Shown here piece by piece: positions 1 through 8,452 of a stretch of DNA of 50,997 bases. Each line of letters opens with the position of its first letter. Within the stretch, counting starts at the first letter, position 1. The translations under genes were made by a program, and so were the position numbers. The stretch comes from Gammaproteobacteria bacterium (lineage in GTDB: Bacteria > Pseudomonadota > Gammaproteobacteria > Thiohalobacterales > Thiohalobacteraceae): assembly GCA_002699185.1 (NCBI GenBank), contig PABG01000096.1:1-50997 (forward strand). Reading direction: 5' to 3'. The notes beneath the pieces were generated by a model. That model made no database searches, had not been told where the DNA came from, and saw only the letters and a program-made list of their open reading frames with translations.

Positions 1-416
1 AGGTAGGTGAAATCGCCTTCCCGACCCCGACCGAAGCGGAAGTCATCACCGACCACCAGGTATTTCACATTCAGGCCGTCGACCAGAATCTGCTGCACGA
101 ACTGCTCGGCCGTGAGCGCGGCCAGGGCCGGATTGAAGCGCAGGCACATGACCTGATCCACCGAATAGCGCCGCAGCGCGGCCAGCTTCTCGCGCAGCCG
201 GGTCAGGCGCGGCGGTGCGACATCGGGGGCGAAATATTCCTGCGGCTGCGGCTCGAAGGTCACCACCACGGTCGGCAGCCCCAGCCCGGCCGCGCGCTCG
301 GCCAGCTGGCCCAGCACGGCCTGATGGCCCAGGTGCACCCCGTCGAAATTGCCGATGGTGGCCGCGCAGCCCGCCGCCATCCGCTGCAAATTGTGCAAAC
401 CCCGGATCAGCCGCAT
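1..416 (-). CDS. ribF: Bifunctional riboflavin kinase / FAD synthetase, N-terminal part (partial)
   Basis: This is the N-terminal 138 codons of RibF, which phosphorylates riboflavin to FMN and adenylates FMN to FAD in the cytoplasm. The frame starts MRLIRGLHNLQ and runs off the left edge of the window with no stop. The FAD-synthetase nucleotidyltransferase motif is clear: TIGNFDGVHLGHQ at about residues 20-32, then VVVTFEPQPQEYF and VGDDFRFGRGREGDF. The ATG at 416 was chosen because the family begins just before this motif. It lies downstream of murJ in the same direction, the usual gammaproteobacterial order rpsT/murJ/ribF, and is separated from murJ by a composite repeat. The kinase domain lies outside the window. 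Confidence 0.93.
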   Translation of the reverse strand, partial: MRLIRGLHNLQRMAAGCAATIGNFDGVHLGHQAVLGQLAERAAGLGLPTVVVTFEPQPQEYFAPDVAPPRLTRLREKLAALRRYSVDQVMCLRFNPALAALTAEQFVQQILVDGLNVKYLVVGDDFRFGRGREGDFTY

Positions 417-440
417 CTGTTTTAATGACTCTCAATCAGA

Positions 441-560
441 ATGGCCACGGAAAACACGGAAAGCACGGACATATAATATTGCCGGCCGTGGCGCTTCGCG
501 CCCGGCCGGATCTTTTACCCCTGTGCAATTTTCCGTGCTTTCCGTGTTTTCCGTGGCTAT
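441..560. repeat. Composite inverted repeat copy 1 (CACGGAAA arms)
   Basis: The left arm (441-471) holds three CACGGAAAx units of about 9 nt; the right arm (530-560) is its inverted copy ending CCGTGGCTAT. Unlike the other copies, the interior holds a GC-rich hairpin (CCGGCCG ... CGGCCGG, about 482-511) rather than the GTAGGTCGGG element. It fills the murJ-ribF gap. Confidence 0.85.
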
Positions 561-611
561 CCCGGTTTTCATTCCCATAAGCTGTCTATTATAAAGAACC
601 CGCCCCCGGGA

Positions 612-2186
612 TCATACGTCCCCGGCATCGGGCCGCCGCCACAGCAGCTGCAGGCGCTGGCCCATGAGCTGGAGCAACAGGAAGTACAGCCCCATGGCCA
701 GGACGATCCAGAGCACGAGCCGGCCGATGCGCTGCCAGCCGCCCCACTCCACCCAGGTTGCAGCTGCGGGCACGGCCCAGATCAGCAGCAGCGCCATGGC
801 GCTGCCGGCGACGACGATCCGCAGCAGCACCCGGCTCCAACCCGCAAGCGGGGCATAGACCCCCTCGCGGCGCAGGCGGCGGTAGAGCATGCCCGCGTTC
901 TGCCAGCCGGTCAGGGCCGTGGCCAGGGCCAGGCCGGCGTGCGGGCCGGTGATGTCCAACAGCACCATGGGCACCACCAGCAACACGTTGAGCACCATGT
1001 TGCTGAGCATGGCGATGATGCCGATGCGCACCGGGGTACGCGAGTCCTCACGCGAATAGAAGGCCGGCGCCAGCACCTTGACCAGGATGAAGGCCGGCAG
1101 GCCGAGCGCGTACGCCATCAGGCTGAGGCCGGCCATGAAGGCATCGTGCGGGGTGAAGGCGTTGTACTGGAACAGGGTGATCAGGATCGGCTGAGCCAGC
1201 AGGATCAGGCCGATGGCCGCGGGCATCCCCAGCAGCAGCACCCAGCGCAGGGCCCGGTCCAGGGTGGCGGCGAACTCCTGCGGCGAGCGGGCTGCATGGC
1301 TTTTCGACAGACTGGGCAGGATCACCGTGCCCAGCGCCACGCCGAACACGCCCAGGGGAAACTCCACCATGCGGTCGGCATAGTAGAGCCAACTCACGCT
1401 GCCGGTGATCAGGAAGGAGGCGATCAGGGTGTCGAACAGCAGGTTGATCTGGGCCACCGAGGAACCCACCACCGCCGGCGCCATCAGTTTGAGGATGCGG
1501 CGCACGCCGCTGTCGCGCCAGCCCCAGCGCGGTCGCGGCAGCAGCCGCAGCCGGGCCAGACCCGGCAGGATCAGCAGCAGCTGAATCACACCGCCGGCGA
1601 ACACGGCCCAGGCCAGCGCCATGACATGCACCTCGAACCAGGCCTCCCCGAACAGCGCCGCCAGGATGAACACCACATTCAGCAGCACCGGCGCAAAGGC
1701 CGGCAGGGCGAAGCGGCTGTAGGTATTGAGAATGCCCCCGCCGAAGGCCACCAGCGAGATGAACAGGATGTAGGGGAAGGTCACCCGCAGCATGTCGCCG
1801 GTCAGCGCGAATTTCTCCGGCTCGTCGATGAAGCCGGGGGCGAAGACCATGACCAGCAGCGGACTGGCCAGCGAGCCGACGATGCTCAGCAGCAGCAGGA
1901 TACCGGCCAGGGTGCCGAACACCCGGTCCACCAGCCCCTGCACCTCGGCGTGCTCCCGGTTGGCCTTGTAGTCGGACAGCACCGGCACGAAGGCGAGCGA
2001 GAAGGCCCCCTCGGCGAACAGGCGGCGCAGGAAATTGGGGATCTTGAAGGCCACCAGAAAGGCATCCATGCCCAGGCCGACGCCGATGGCGCGGGCAAAG
2101 ACCATGTCGCGCACCAGCCCCAGCACCCGGGACAGGAAGGTCATCATCCCCACCACGGCGGTGTTTCGCATCAGTCCGCGACTCAC
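612..2186 (-). CDS. murJ: Lipid II flippase MurJ (MviN)
   Basis: Inner-membrane MOP-superfamily flippase that moves lipid II across the membrane for peptidoglycan synthesis. It has 524 residues, the usual family length. The N-terminus carries the family signature FLSRVLGLVRDM, then DAFLVAFKIPNFLRRLFAEGAFS, and about 13-14 hydrophobic segments follow to the C-terminus. The first start is GTG at 2186; an in-frame ATG at 2171 (MRNTAVVGMMTF) is equally plausible, since neither has a strong ribosome-binding site. It is divergent from rpsT and followed by ribF on the same strand, the conserved gammaproteobacterial arrangement. Confidence 0.95.
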   Translation of the reverse strand: MSRGLMRNTAVVGMMTFLSRVLGLVRDMVFARAIGVGLGMDAFLVAFKIPNFLRRLFAEGAFSLAFVPVLSDYKANREHAEVQGLVDRVFGTLAGILLLLSIVGSLASPLLVMVFAPGFIDEPEKFALTGDMLRVTFPYILFISLVAFGGGILNTYSRFALPAFAPVLLNVVFILAALFGEAWFEVHVMALAWAVFAGGVIQLLLILPGLARLRLLPRPRWGWRDSGVRRILKLMAPAVVGSSVAQINLLFDTLIASFLITGSVSWLYYADRMVEFPLGVFGVALGTVILPSLSKSHAARSPQEFAATLDRALRWVLLLGMPAAIGLILLAQPILITLFQYNAFTPHDAFMAGLSLMAYALGLPAFILVKVLAPAFYSREDSRTPVRIGIIAMLSNMVLNVLLVVPMVLLDITGPHAGLALATALTGWQNAGMLYRRLRREGVYAPLAGWSRVLLRIVVAGSAMALLLIWAVPAAATWVEWGGWQRIGRLVLWIVLAMGLYFLLLQLMGQRLQLLWRRPDAGDV

Positions 2187-2235
2187 GAAGCCCCCGTTCT
2201 CATGACTTCGAGGAAACGCTGGTCACCCCCCCATC

Positions 2236-2302
2236 CGTCATTCCCGCGAAGGCGGGAATCCAGGTATTTCAGCGGCTTGGATGCCCGCCTTCGTGGGCAT
2301 GA
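2236..2302. repeat. Inverted repeat, TCATTCCCGCGAAGGCGGGAATCC type
   Basis: The hairpin ATTCCCGCGAAGGCGGGAAT is followed about 30 nt later by the related hairpin GCCCGCCTTCGTGGGC. This is the widespread 'cattcccgcgaaggcggg' intergenic repeat. Copies of the related GGCCTGCGCCGG variant occur near 18.7, 20.2 and 22.9 kb. It sits between murJ and rpsT. Confidence 0.8.
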
Positions 2303-2382
2303 GGAAAACATCACAGGTTTCTTAAGCATCTGTTTTTATTTGCCTACAGGCGATTTCGGGACGATACCGCCCTTGCCCGCCA

Positions 2383-2411
2383 TTGACAAACGGCCGGAGT
2401 TTGCGCATATT
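2383..2411 (+). promoter_or_regulatory. Sigma-70 promoter of rpsT
   Basis: The -35 box TTGACA (2383-2388) and -10 box CATATT (2406-2411) are separated by exactly 17 nt. Transcription would start near 2418, giving a leader of about 37 nt before the TTG start of rpsT. Confidence 0.8.
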
Positions 2412-2454
2412 ACGCCGTCTTTCGGCAACTCGCACGAATCCAAGGAGTTTTACG

Positions 2455-2724
2455 TTGGCCAATACCGCACAAGCGAAGAAGCGTGCACGCCAGTCTGAAA
2501 AGCGCCGCCGGCACAACGCCAGCATGCGCTCACGGCTGCGCACCAACATCAAGGGCGTCATCAAGGCCATCGGCAGCGGTGACCCCGAGGCCGCCCGTGC
2601 CGCTTACCAGAGTGCGGTACCGGTGATCGACAACATGGCGCGCAAGGGCCTGATCCACAAGAACAAGGCCGCCCGCCACAAGAGCCGTTTGAACGCCCAG
2701 ATCCGCAGCCTCAGCGCCGGCTGA
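2455..2724 (+). CDS. rpsT: 30S ribosomal protein S20
   Basis: Primary 16S rRNA-binding protein of the small subunit, 89 residues, basic throughout. The mature protein begins [25 protein letters not shown], the family signature. The start is TTG at 2455, placed 7 nt after a perfect AAGGAG (2442-2447). An open frame extends upstream to 2383, but that would run through the promoter, so the TTG is preferred. E. coli rpsT also starts with UUG, and its S20 is known to repress its own translation; the TTG here is compatible with similar autoregulation, which is inference. The gene has its own promoter and terminator. Confidence 0.96.
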   Translation: MANTAQAKKRARQSEKRRRHNASMRSRLRTNIKGVIKAIGSGDPEAARAAYQSAVPVIDNMARKGLIHKNKAARHKSRLNAQIRSLSAG

Positions 2725-2746
2725 AACCTTCAGCCGCAGCGGATTG

Positions 2747-2779
2747 CGCAAAAGGCCGGTCACTGACCGGCCTTTTGCG
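2747..2779. terminator. Rho-independent terminator after rpsT
   Basis: A 16-bp perfect stem, CGCAAAAGGCCGGTCA with its complement, begins 22 nt after the rpsT stop. A-rich and T-rich stretches on the two sides let it act in both directions, stopping rpsT on the plus strand and any read-through beyond proB. Confidence 0.85.
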
Positions 2780-2801
2780 TTGGGGTTCCATCCGCTTGCC
2801 C

Positions 2802-2884
2802 GTAGGATGGGTGAAGGCGCTTCGCGCCGTAACCCATCACTGGGTCCATCTGCGATGGGTTACGCTGCGCTCCACCCATCCTAC
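2802..2884. repeat. REP-like palindrome, GTAGGATGGGTGAAG type
   Basis: The left arm reads GTAGGATGGGTGAAGGCGC and the right arm GCTCCACCCATCCTAC, with an inner GTAACCCATCAC/GATGGGTTAC pair. Two more copies occur at 41757-41839 and 47753-47836. It lies between convergent rpsT and proB. Confidence 0.85.
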
Positions 2885-2896
2885 AGTCTCATTTCC

Positions 2897-4033
2897 TCAG
2901 ACCAGCACCAGATTGTCCCGGTGGATCAGCTCCGGCTCGTCCACGTAGCCCAGCAGGGACTCGATCCGATCACTGGGCTGGCCGATGATGCGGGCGGCCT
3001 CGCCGGCATTGTAATTGACCAGGCCGCGCGCCACCTCGCTGCCGTCCTGATCCAGGCAGCTGACCAGTTCGCCACGCTCGAATTCCCCTTCCACACCGGT
3101 CACCCCGACCGGCAGCAGGCTGCGGCCTGAGTTGCGCAGCACGCTTACCGCCCCGGCATCCAGCATCAGCCGGCCCCGGACCGTAAGCTGCCCCGCCAGC
3201 CACTGCTTGCGCGCGGCCAGCGGCGCCTTCACTGCCCGCAGCAGCGTGCCGAGGGATTCCCCGGCCGCCACCTTACTCAGCACGTCCGGTTCGCGGCCGG
3301 AGACGATCAGGGTGCTGGCACCGGAGCGGGCCGCGCGCGCCGCGGCCCGCACCTTGGTCAGCATGCCGCCGCGGCCCAGACTGCCGCTGCCGCCGGCCAT
3401 CAGTTCGAGCGCCGGATCGGCCGCTTCGGCCTCCGGCACCAGCCGGGCATCGGGATTGCGGCGCGGGTCGCTGTCGTACAGCCCCTGCTGGTCGGTGAGG
3501 ATGACCAGCAGTTCGGCCTCGACCAGATTGGCCACCAGCGCGGCCAGGGTGTCGTTGTCGCCGAACCGGATCTCGTCGGTGGCCACCGTGTCGTTCTCGT
3601 TGACTACCGGGATCACGCCCATGCGCAACAGGGTGCGCAGGGTACTGCGCGCGTTCAGGTAGCGCACCCGGTCGGAGAGATCATCGTGGGTGAGCAGGAT
3701 CTGGGCGGTGTGGTAGCCATGCCCGGCGAAGCGGGATTCATAGGCCTGGACCAGCCCCATCTGGCCGACGGCCGCGGCGGCCTGCAACTCATGCAGCGCA
3801 TGCGGGCGCGTGACCCAGTGCAGCCGGTGCATACCCTCGGCCACCGCGCCGGAAGACACCAGCAGGATCTCATGGCCGGCGGCACGCAGCCGCGCCATCT
3901 GCTCCACCCAGGCGGCGATGGCGCCGTGGGCGAGCCCCCGCCCCTCGTCGGTCAGCAGGGCGCTGCCGATCTTGATCACCCAGCGCCGGCTTTTGCCCAG
4001 TTCGCTACGACTCGTCACCAGTGCAGATCCCAT
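2897..4033 (-). CDS. proB: Glutamate 5-kinase (with PUA domain)
   Basis: Catalyses ATP-dependent phosphorylation of glutamate, the first step of proline synthesis, in the cytoplasm. It has 378 residues: an amino-acid-kinase fold from about residue 17 ([12 protein letters not shown]) through [37 protein letters not shown] and [18 protein letters not shown], then a C-terminal PUA domain from about residue 285 ([12 protein letters not shown]). Start ATG 4033 has only a weak ribosome-binding site. It follows obgE on the same strand, a common gammaproteobacterial order (rplU-rpmA-obgE-proB), but a composite repeat of about 190 bp separates the two. Confidence 0.95.
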   Translation of the reverse strand: MGSALVTSRSELGKSRRWVIKIGSALLTDEGRGLAHGAIAAWVEQMARLRAAGHEILLVSSGAVAEGMHRLHWVTRPHALHELQAAAAVGQMGLVQAYESRFAGHGYHTAQILLTHDDLSDRVRYLNARSTLRTLLRMGVIPVVNENDTVATDEIRFGDNDTLAALVANLVEAELLVILTDQQGLYDSDPRRNPDARLVPEAEAADPALELMAGGSGSLGRGGMLTKVRAAARAARSGASTLIVSGREPDVLSKVAAGESLGTLLRAVKAPLAARKQWLAGQLTVRGRLMLDAGAVSVLRNSGRSLLPVGVTGVEGEFERGELVSCLDQDGSEVARGLVNYNAGEAARIIGQPSDRIESLLGYVDEPELIHRDNLVLV

Positions 4034-4046
4034 CTATCAAAAACAT

Positions 4047-4239
4047 TAGCCACGGAATACACGGAAAGCACGGAAAAACCATTTTCATCATTCCGGTGAA
4101 GCCCGAACAACAGTAGGTCGGGTTAGCGCAGCGTAACCCGACACGGGCGCGGCTCGACGTCGGATTACGCCCTTCGGGCTAATCCGACCTACATTAATGT
4201 TTTACAGTCTTCCGTGCTTTCCGTGTATTCCGTGGCCAT
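4047..4239. repeat. Composite inverted repeat copy 2 (arms plus inner REP)
   Basis: Outer arms TAGCCACGGAATACACGG (from 4047) and its inverted copy (4211-4239) enclose a REP-like element at 4113-4192 with ends GTAGGTCGGGTTAGCG and GGCTAATCCGACCTAC. It fills the obgE-proB gap. Confidence 0.88.
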
Positions 4240-4245
4240 AAAAAA

Positions 4246-5430
<1,185 letters not shown>

Positions 5431-5457
5431 GGTCTCTTGCATCCTGTATCTCTGACA

Positions 5458-5491
5458 ATAAAAAAAGCCCCGAACGCACTGCCGGGGCTTT
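5458..5491 (-). terminator. Rho-independent terminator after rpmA
   Basis: On the minus strand the stem AAAGCCCCG/CGGGGCTTT, with a 10-nt loop, is followed by a run of seven or more U. It lies about 28 nt after the rpmA stop and separates rplU-rpmA from obgE. Confidence 0.9.
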
Positions 5492-5519
5492 CCTCTGCAG
5501 CAGGCTGGTGCCGGGGCGA

Positions 5520-5780
5520 TTATTCGGCCGGCACGACCTCCACGAACTTGCGGCCCTGGGCGCCGCGGACCACGAACTGCACCGTACCGTCGGCCTTGGC
5601 GTACAGGGTATGATCCTTGCCGCAGCCGACGTTGGTGCCGGCATGGAAATGGGTGCCGCGCTGACGCACCAGGATGCTGCCGGCCGAGACGGCCTGGCCG
5701 CCAAAACGCTTCACACCCAGGCGCTTGGACTGGGAATCGCGACCGTTGCGGGTACTACCGCCTGCTTTCTTGTGTGCCAT
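5520..5780 (-). CDS. rpmA: 50S ribosomal protein L27
   Basis: Large-subunit protein whose N-terminus reaches toward the peptidyl-transferase centre. It has 86 residues and starts [17 protein letters not shown], the invariant family start. ATG 5780 is preceded by GAGGTT about 7 nt upstream. It lies 37 nt downstream of rplU in a two-gene operon, followed by a strong terminator. Confidence 0.97.
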   Translation of the reverse strand: MAHKKAGGSTRNGRDSQSKRLGVKRFGGQAVSAGSILVRQRGTHFHAGTNVGCGKDHTLYAKADGTVQFVVRGAQGRKFVEVVPAE

Positions 5781-5817
5781 TGAACTGAACCTCTATATAG
5801 CGTATTGGCGTCCCGGC

Positions 5818-6129
5818 TCAGGCCGACACGTCGGTGATCTCGACCTCGGTGTAGGCCTGACGATGGCCCTGACGCTTCATGTGATGCTTGCGGCGGCGGA
5901 ACTTGATGATCTCCACCTTCTTGCCGCGGCCCTGGCTCTTCACGGTCGCGGTAACCTTGCCGCCGTCGACATAGGGGGCGCCGATCTTCACATCGTCGCC
6001 GTCGCCGACCATCAGGACCTTGTCGAACTCGACCGATTCGCCTTCGGCGGCCTTGAGCTTCTCGATGCGGAGCTTGTCGCCGGGGGCAACCCGGTACTGC
6101 TTGCCGCCGGTCTGGATTACTGCGTACAT
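5818..6129 (-). CDS. rplU: 50S ribosomal protein L21
   Basis: Large-subunit 23S rRNA-binding protein, 103 residues from [14 protein letters not shown], identical in length to E. coli L21. The C-terminal block [15 protein letters not shown] is diagnostic. Two in-frame ATGs lie 6 nt apart (6135 and 6129); GGAG upstream is spaced 4 nt from the first and 10 nt from the second, so the protein may start MAMYAV. Transcription is from a clear promoter at 6199-6227, and the operon continues into rpmA. It is divergent from ispB, a conserved gammaproteobacterial arrangement. Confidence 0.96.
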   Translation of the reverse strand: MYAVIQTGGKQYRVAPGDKLRIEKLKAAEGESVEFDKVLMVGDGDDVKIGAPYVDGGKVTATVKSQGRGKKVEIIKFRRRKHHMKRQGHRQAYTEVEITDVSA

Positions 6130-6198
6130 AGCCATGATTCTCCGAAAATTCATCCACCCGCAGCGTCGCACCGACGGACCCCGCAGGAAAGACGCGCA

Positions 6199-6227
6199 AT
6201 TCTATCGGCTGCGCCAGGCCGGGTCAA
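6199..6227 (-). promoter_or_regulatory. Sigma-70 promoter of rplU-rpmA
   Basis: On the minus strand the -35 box TTGACC (6227-6222) and -10 box TAGAAT (6204-6199) have a 17-nt spacer. The predicted start near 6192 gives a 5' leader of about 60 nt. Confidence 0.8.
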
Positions 6228-6332
6228 TCACTCCGCCCGCTTTGCGGCGGTGGACTTGAGCAGGCAAATCAACGGATAATGGCGGAATTGCCACCCTGAT
6301 CGACAACCGCGGCGGCCGGAACCGAGCAAAGC

Positions 6333-7334
6333 ATGCGCGAACCCCTCGCAAAAACCAGTCAATTCATGGACCTGGAACAGATCCGCCGGCTCTCCACGCG
6401 GGACATGTCCGAAGTCGACCGGGTCATCCAGGAGCGGCTGCGCTCCGATGTGCTGCTGATCAATCAGCTGGGGCTCTACATCATCAACAGCGGCGGCAAG
6501 CGCCTGCGCCCGCTGCTGGTACTGCTGGCCGCGCGCGGCTGCGGCTATGCCGGCCCCCACCATGTACCGCTGGCCGCGATCATCGAGTTCATCCACACCG
6601 CCACCCTGCTGCACGACGACGTGGTCGATGCCTCCGACCTGCGCCGCGGCCGCGATACCGCCAATGCCATCTGGGGCAACGAGGCGGCGGTGCTGGTCGG
6701 CGATTTTCTCTACTCGCGCTCGTTCCAGATGATGGTCGAGATCGGCAGCATGCGCATCATGGAGATCATGGCGCAGACCACCAACACCATCGCCGAGGGC
6801 GAGGTGATGCAGTTGCTCAACTGCCACGACCCGGACACCACCGAGGCGCGCTATCTGGAGGTGATCCGATCCAAGACCGCCAAGCTGTTCGAGGCCGCCG
6901 CCCGGGTCGGCGCCGTGCTGGGTGAGCAGCCGCCGGAGATCGAGACCGCCATGGCCGACTACGGCATGCACCTGGGCACGGCCTTCCAGCTCATCGATGA
7001 TGTGCTCGACTACAGCGCCGACAGCGCCGAGACCGGCAAGAACATCGGTGACGATCTCGCCGAGGGCAAGCCCACCCTGCCGCTGATCCATGCCATGCGC
7101 GAAGGCACGCCCGAACAGGTCGAACTGATCCGTCATGCCATTGAGCAGGGCGGGCGCGACAGCATCACCGCGGTGCAGGCGGCCATTGAATCCACCGGGG
7201 CCATCGCGTACACTGCGCAATCCGCGCGCGAGGCCGCCAACAAGGCCGCCCAGGCGCTGGAGGGACTCCCGACGTCGCAGTACAAAGACGCCCTCTATGC
7301 GCTGGCCGAGTTTGCCGTCAGCCGCACGCATTGA
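6333..7334 (+). CDS. ispB: Octaprenyl (polyprenyl) diphosphate synthase
   Basis: Makes the all-trans polyprenyl side chain of ubiquinone by chain elongation of farnesyl diphosphate with IPP; cytoplasmic. It has 333 residues. The GGKRLRP motif and the two aspartate-rich motifs are intact: LLHDDVVD (first DDxxD) and LIDDVLDY (second), with GDDLAEGKPTLPL near the end. An internal ATG at 6366 (MDLEQIRRL) aligns with the E. coli start and could be the true one; neither site has a strong ribosome-binding site. Product chain length cannot be read from the sequence with certainty. It is divergent from rplU and followed by tRNA-Pro. Confidence 0.94.
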   Translation: MREPLAKTSQFMDLEQIRRLSTRDMSEVDRVIQERLRSDVLLINQLGLYIINSGGKRLRPLLVLLAARGCGYAGPHHVPLAAIIEFIHTATLLHDDVVDASDLRRGRDTANAIWGNEAAVLVGDFLYSRSFQMMVEIGSMRIMEIMAQTTNTIAEGEVMQLLNCHDPDTTEARYLEVIRSKTAKLFEAAARVGAVLGEQPPEIETAMADYGMHLGTAFQLIDDVLDYSADSAETGKNIGDDLAEGKPTLPLIHAMREGTPEQVELIRHAIEQGGRDSITAVQAAIESTGAIAYTAQSAREAANKAAQALEGLPTSQYKDALYALAEFAVSRTH

Positions 7335-7343
7335 TCCTTTCTT

Positions 7344-7420
7344 CGGGGTGTAGCTCAGCCTGGTAGAGCACCGTCTTCGGGAGGCGGGGGTCGTAGGTTC
7401 GAATCCTGTCACCCCGACCA
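7344..7420 (+). tRNA. tRNA-Pro (anticodon CGG)
   Basis: 77 nt including an encoded CCA. The acceptor stem CGGGGTG pairs with CACCCCG; the D arm is GCTC/GAGC; the anticodon stem CCGTC/GGCGG encloses the loop TTCGGGA (anticodon CGG); the T loop is TTCGAAT. It begins 10 nt after the ispB stop and may be co-transcribed with it. Confidence 0.96.
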
Positions 7421-7443
7421 TTTTCTTCTGTGTTTCCCTACTG

Positions 7444-7506
7444 ACCGCCAAGGCGCCAAGCACGCCAACAAAAATGCTGTACTCGAAAACAACAGACCTT
7501 GGCGGT
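7444..7506. repeat. Inverted repeat with ACCGCCAAGG arms
   Basis: ACCGCCAAGG (7444-7453) is inverted as CCTTGGCGGT (7497-7506), with internal CGCCAAG units. It is another short-unit arm family and lies just downstream of the tRNA gene. Confidence 0.6.
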
Positions 7507-7558
7507 TCAATCAATACTCATTCAACACCCTCCTGATCCGCGTTCATCTCCGACGCAT

Positions 7559-7636
7559 GTAGGTCGGGTTAGCGTAGCGTAACCCGACGGCCCGCGGCAT
7601 GTTGGGTTACGGTGTTACGCACCTAACCCAACCTAC
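7559..7636. repeat. REP-like palindrome, GTAGGTCGGGTTAGC type (stand-alone)
   Basis: The left end GTAGGTCGGGTTAGCGTAG pairs with the diverged right end CACCTAACCCAACCTAC. It lies between tRNA-Pro and hicA. Confidence 0.82.
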
Positions 7637-7689
7637 ATCTGCACTACATCGGGGAATGGCGGGCCTTTTCCCCTTTAACCATTATCAAT

Positions 7690-7731
7690 TTCTTTGCGCC
7701 TCCGCGTCTCTGCGCCCTCTGCGTTATCGCC
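7690..7731. repeat. GCGCCTCCGCGTCTCTGCG repeat, left copy flanking hicAB
   Basis: One arm of the 'CTTTGCGCC..CCGCGTCTCTGCG..CTGCGTTATCGCC' family. A copy in the same orientation lies at 8478-8522, so the two bracket hicAB as imperfect direct repeats sharing GCGTTATCGCCAC. An inverted pair of the same family is at 35503-35657. Confidence 0.7.
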
Positions 7732-7755
7732 ACTCAACCCTCCGATATTCCTCTC

Positions 7756-7784
7756 TTGCAATTCGTACATAAATGTACGATATT
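7756..7784 (+). promoter_or_regulatory. hicAB promoter with embedded palindromic operator
   Basis: The -35 box TTGCAA (7756-7761) and -10 box GATATT (7779-7784) have a 17-nt spacer. A perfect palindrome, TCGTACAT-AA-ATGTACGA (7763-7780), fills that spacer. HicB proteins with DNA-binding domains repress their own promoters, so this is the likely HicB operator (inference). The predicted start of transcription falls at about 7791, next to the ATG, which suggests a leaderless or near-leaderless hicA mRNA. Confidence 0.65.
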
Positions 7785-7791
7785 GGATTCC

Positions 7792-8007
7792 ATGACAGGG
7801 AATGAGTTGATGCAGCGATTGAAACGGATCGGTCGCAGGCAAGGGAAGGCTGTGCGCTTCGAGCCACATGGCAAGGGCAGTCACGGCCGACTGTACTTCG
7901 GGGAGCGGTTTGCCACCATGAAAGACCACCGGAAGGAAATCGGCAAGGGCCTGCTCAAGGCCATGTGCGCGCAACTCGGTATCCATCCCGACGACCTGCA
8001 GGAGTAA
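7792..8007 (+). CDS. hicA: HicA-type toxin (mRNA interferase)
   Basis: Small dsRBD-fold toxin that, in characterised HicAB systems, cleaves mRNA and blocks translation until bound by HicB. It has 71 residues starting MTGNELMQRLKRIGRRQGK. The conserved HicA core GKGSHGRLYFGERFATM contains the catalytic-type Gly-Ser-His motif. The frame is open upstream to 7756, but that would run through the operator, so ATG 7792 is preferred. There is no Shine-Dalgarno sequence at this start. hicB follows after 7 nt. Confidence 0.88.
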   Translation: MTGNELMQRLKRIGRRQGKAVRFEPHGKGSHGRLYFGERFATMKDHRKEIGKGLLKAMCAQLGIHPDDLQE

Positions 8008-8014
8008 TCAAGTC

Positions 8015-8452
8015 ATGCGTTATGTATACCCGGTCACGGTGGAACAGGATGAGGAAGGTCGCTACCTCGCCGTCGCTCCGGACGTACCGGAAGCCCTCAC
8101 GGACGGCGAGACGCCGGAGCAGGCCCTGCGCGAGATGAGCGACGCGCTCGGGGCGGCCCTGGCGGGCTATGCCAAGGCGGGGCAGGCGCTTCCCGCCCCT
8201 TCGGCAACCGGTACCGATGTCCATTGGGTACCCGTCGCGCCCCTCGTGGCGGCAAAGCTGGCCCTGAGGTCGGCAATGCGGGAGGAAGATGTCTCGAACG
8301 TCGCACTCGCGCAGCGCCTGGGCCTTTCGGAAGGCGCTGTACGCCGCCTTGTCGATCCCGATCACAGTTCACGCCTGGACGGCGTGATCAGGGCCCTGAC
8401 CGAATTGGGCCACGAACTGATCATCGAGGACAGGAAACAGAGCGCGGCCTGA
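8015..8452 (+). CDS. hicB: HicB-type antitoxin
   Basis: Antitoxin that masks HicA and probably represses the operon. It has 145 residues. The N-terminal partial RNase-H-like HicB domain (about 1-70) reads MRYVYPVTVEQDEEGRYLAV..PDVPEALTDGETPEQAL. The C-terminal helix-turn-helix (about 90-135) includes NVALAQRLGLSEGAVRRLVDPDHSS. AGGAG lies 9 nt before ATG 8015 and overlaps the end of hicA, so the two are translationally linked. The stop codon directly abuts that of dinB on the opposite strand, with no bases between. Confidence 0.9.
   Translation: MRYVYPVTVEQDEEGRYLAVAPDVPEALTDGETPEQALREMSDALGAALAGYAKAGQALPAPSATGTDVHWVPVAPLVAAKLALRSAMREEDVSNVALAQRLGLSEGAVRRLVDPDHSSRLDGVIRALTELGHELIIEDRKQSAA

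Noticed and set aside
46-435. 129-residue minus-strand open frame at the left edge
   Set aside because: Shadow of ribF in another frame; the ribF frame has family motifs and runs off the window.
437-570. CRISPR array (regular short repeats)
   Set aside because: The CACGGAAA units are tandem 9-mers in inverted arms, without unique spacers or cas genes.
939-2498. 519-residue plus-strand open frame rich in Gln, His and Gly
   Set aside because: It is antisense to murJ, has the composition of a shadow frame in GC-rich DNA, and shows no family motif or ribosome-binding site.
7675-7986. 103-residue minus-strand open frame overlapping hicA
   Set aside because: Antisense to hicA and partly a translation of the flanking repeat; no independent support.
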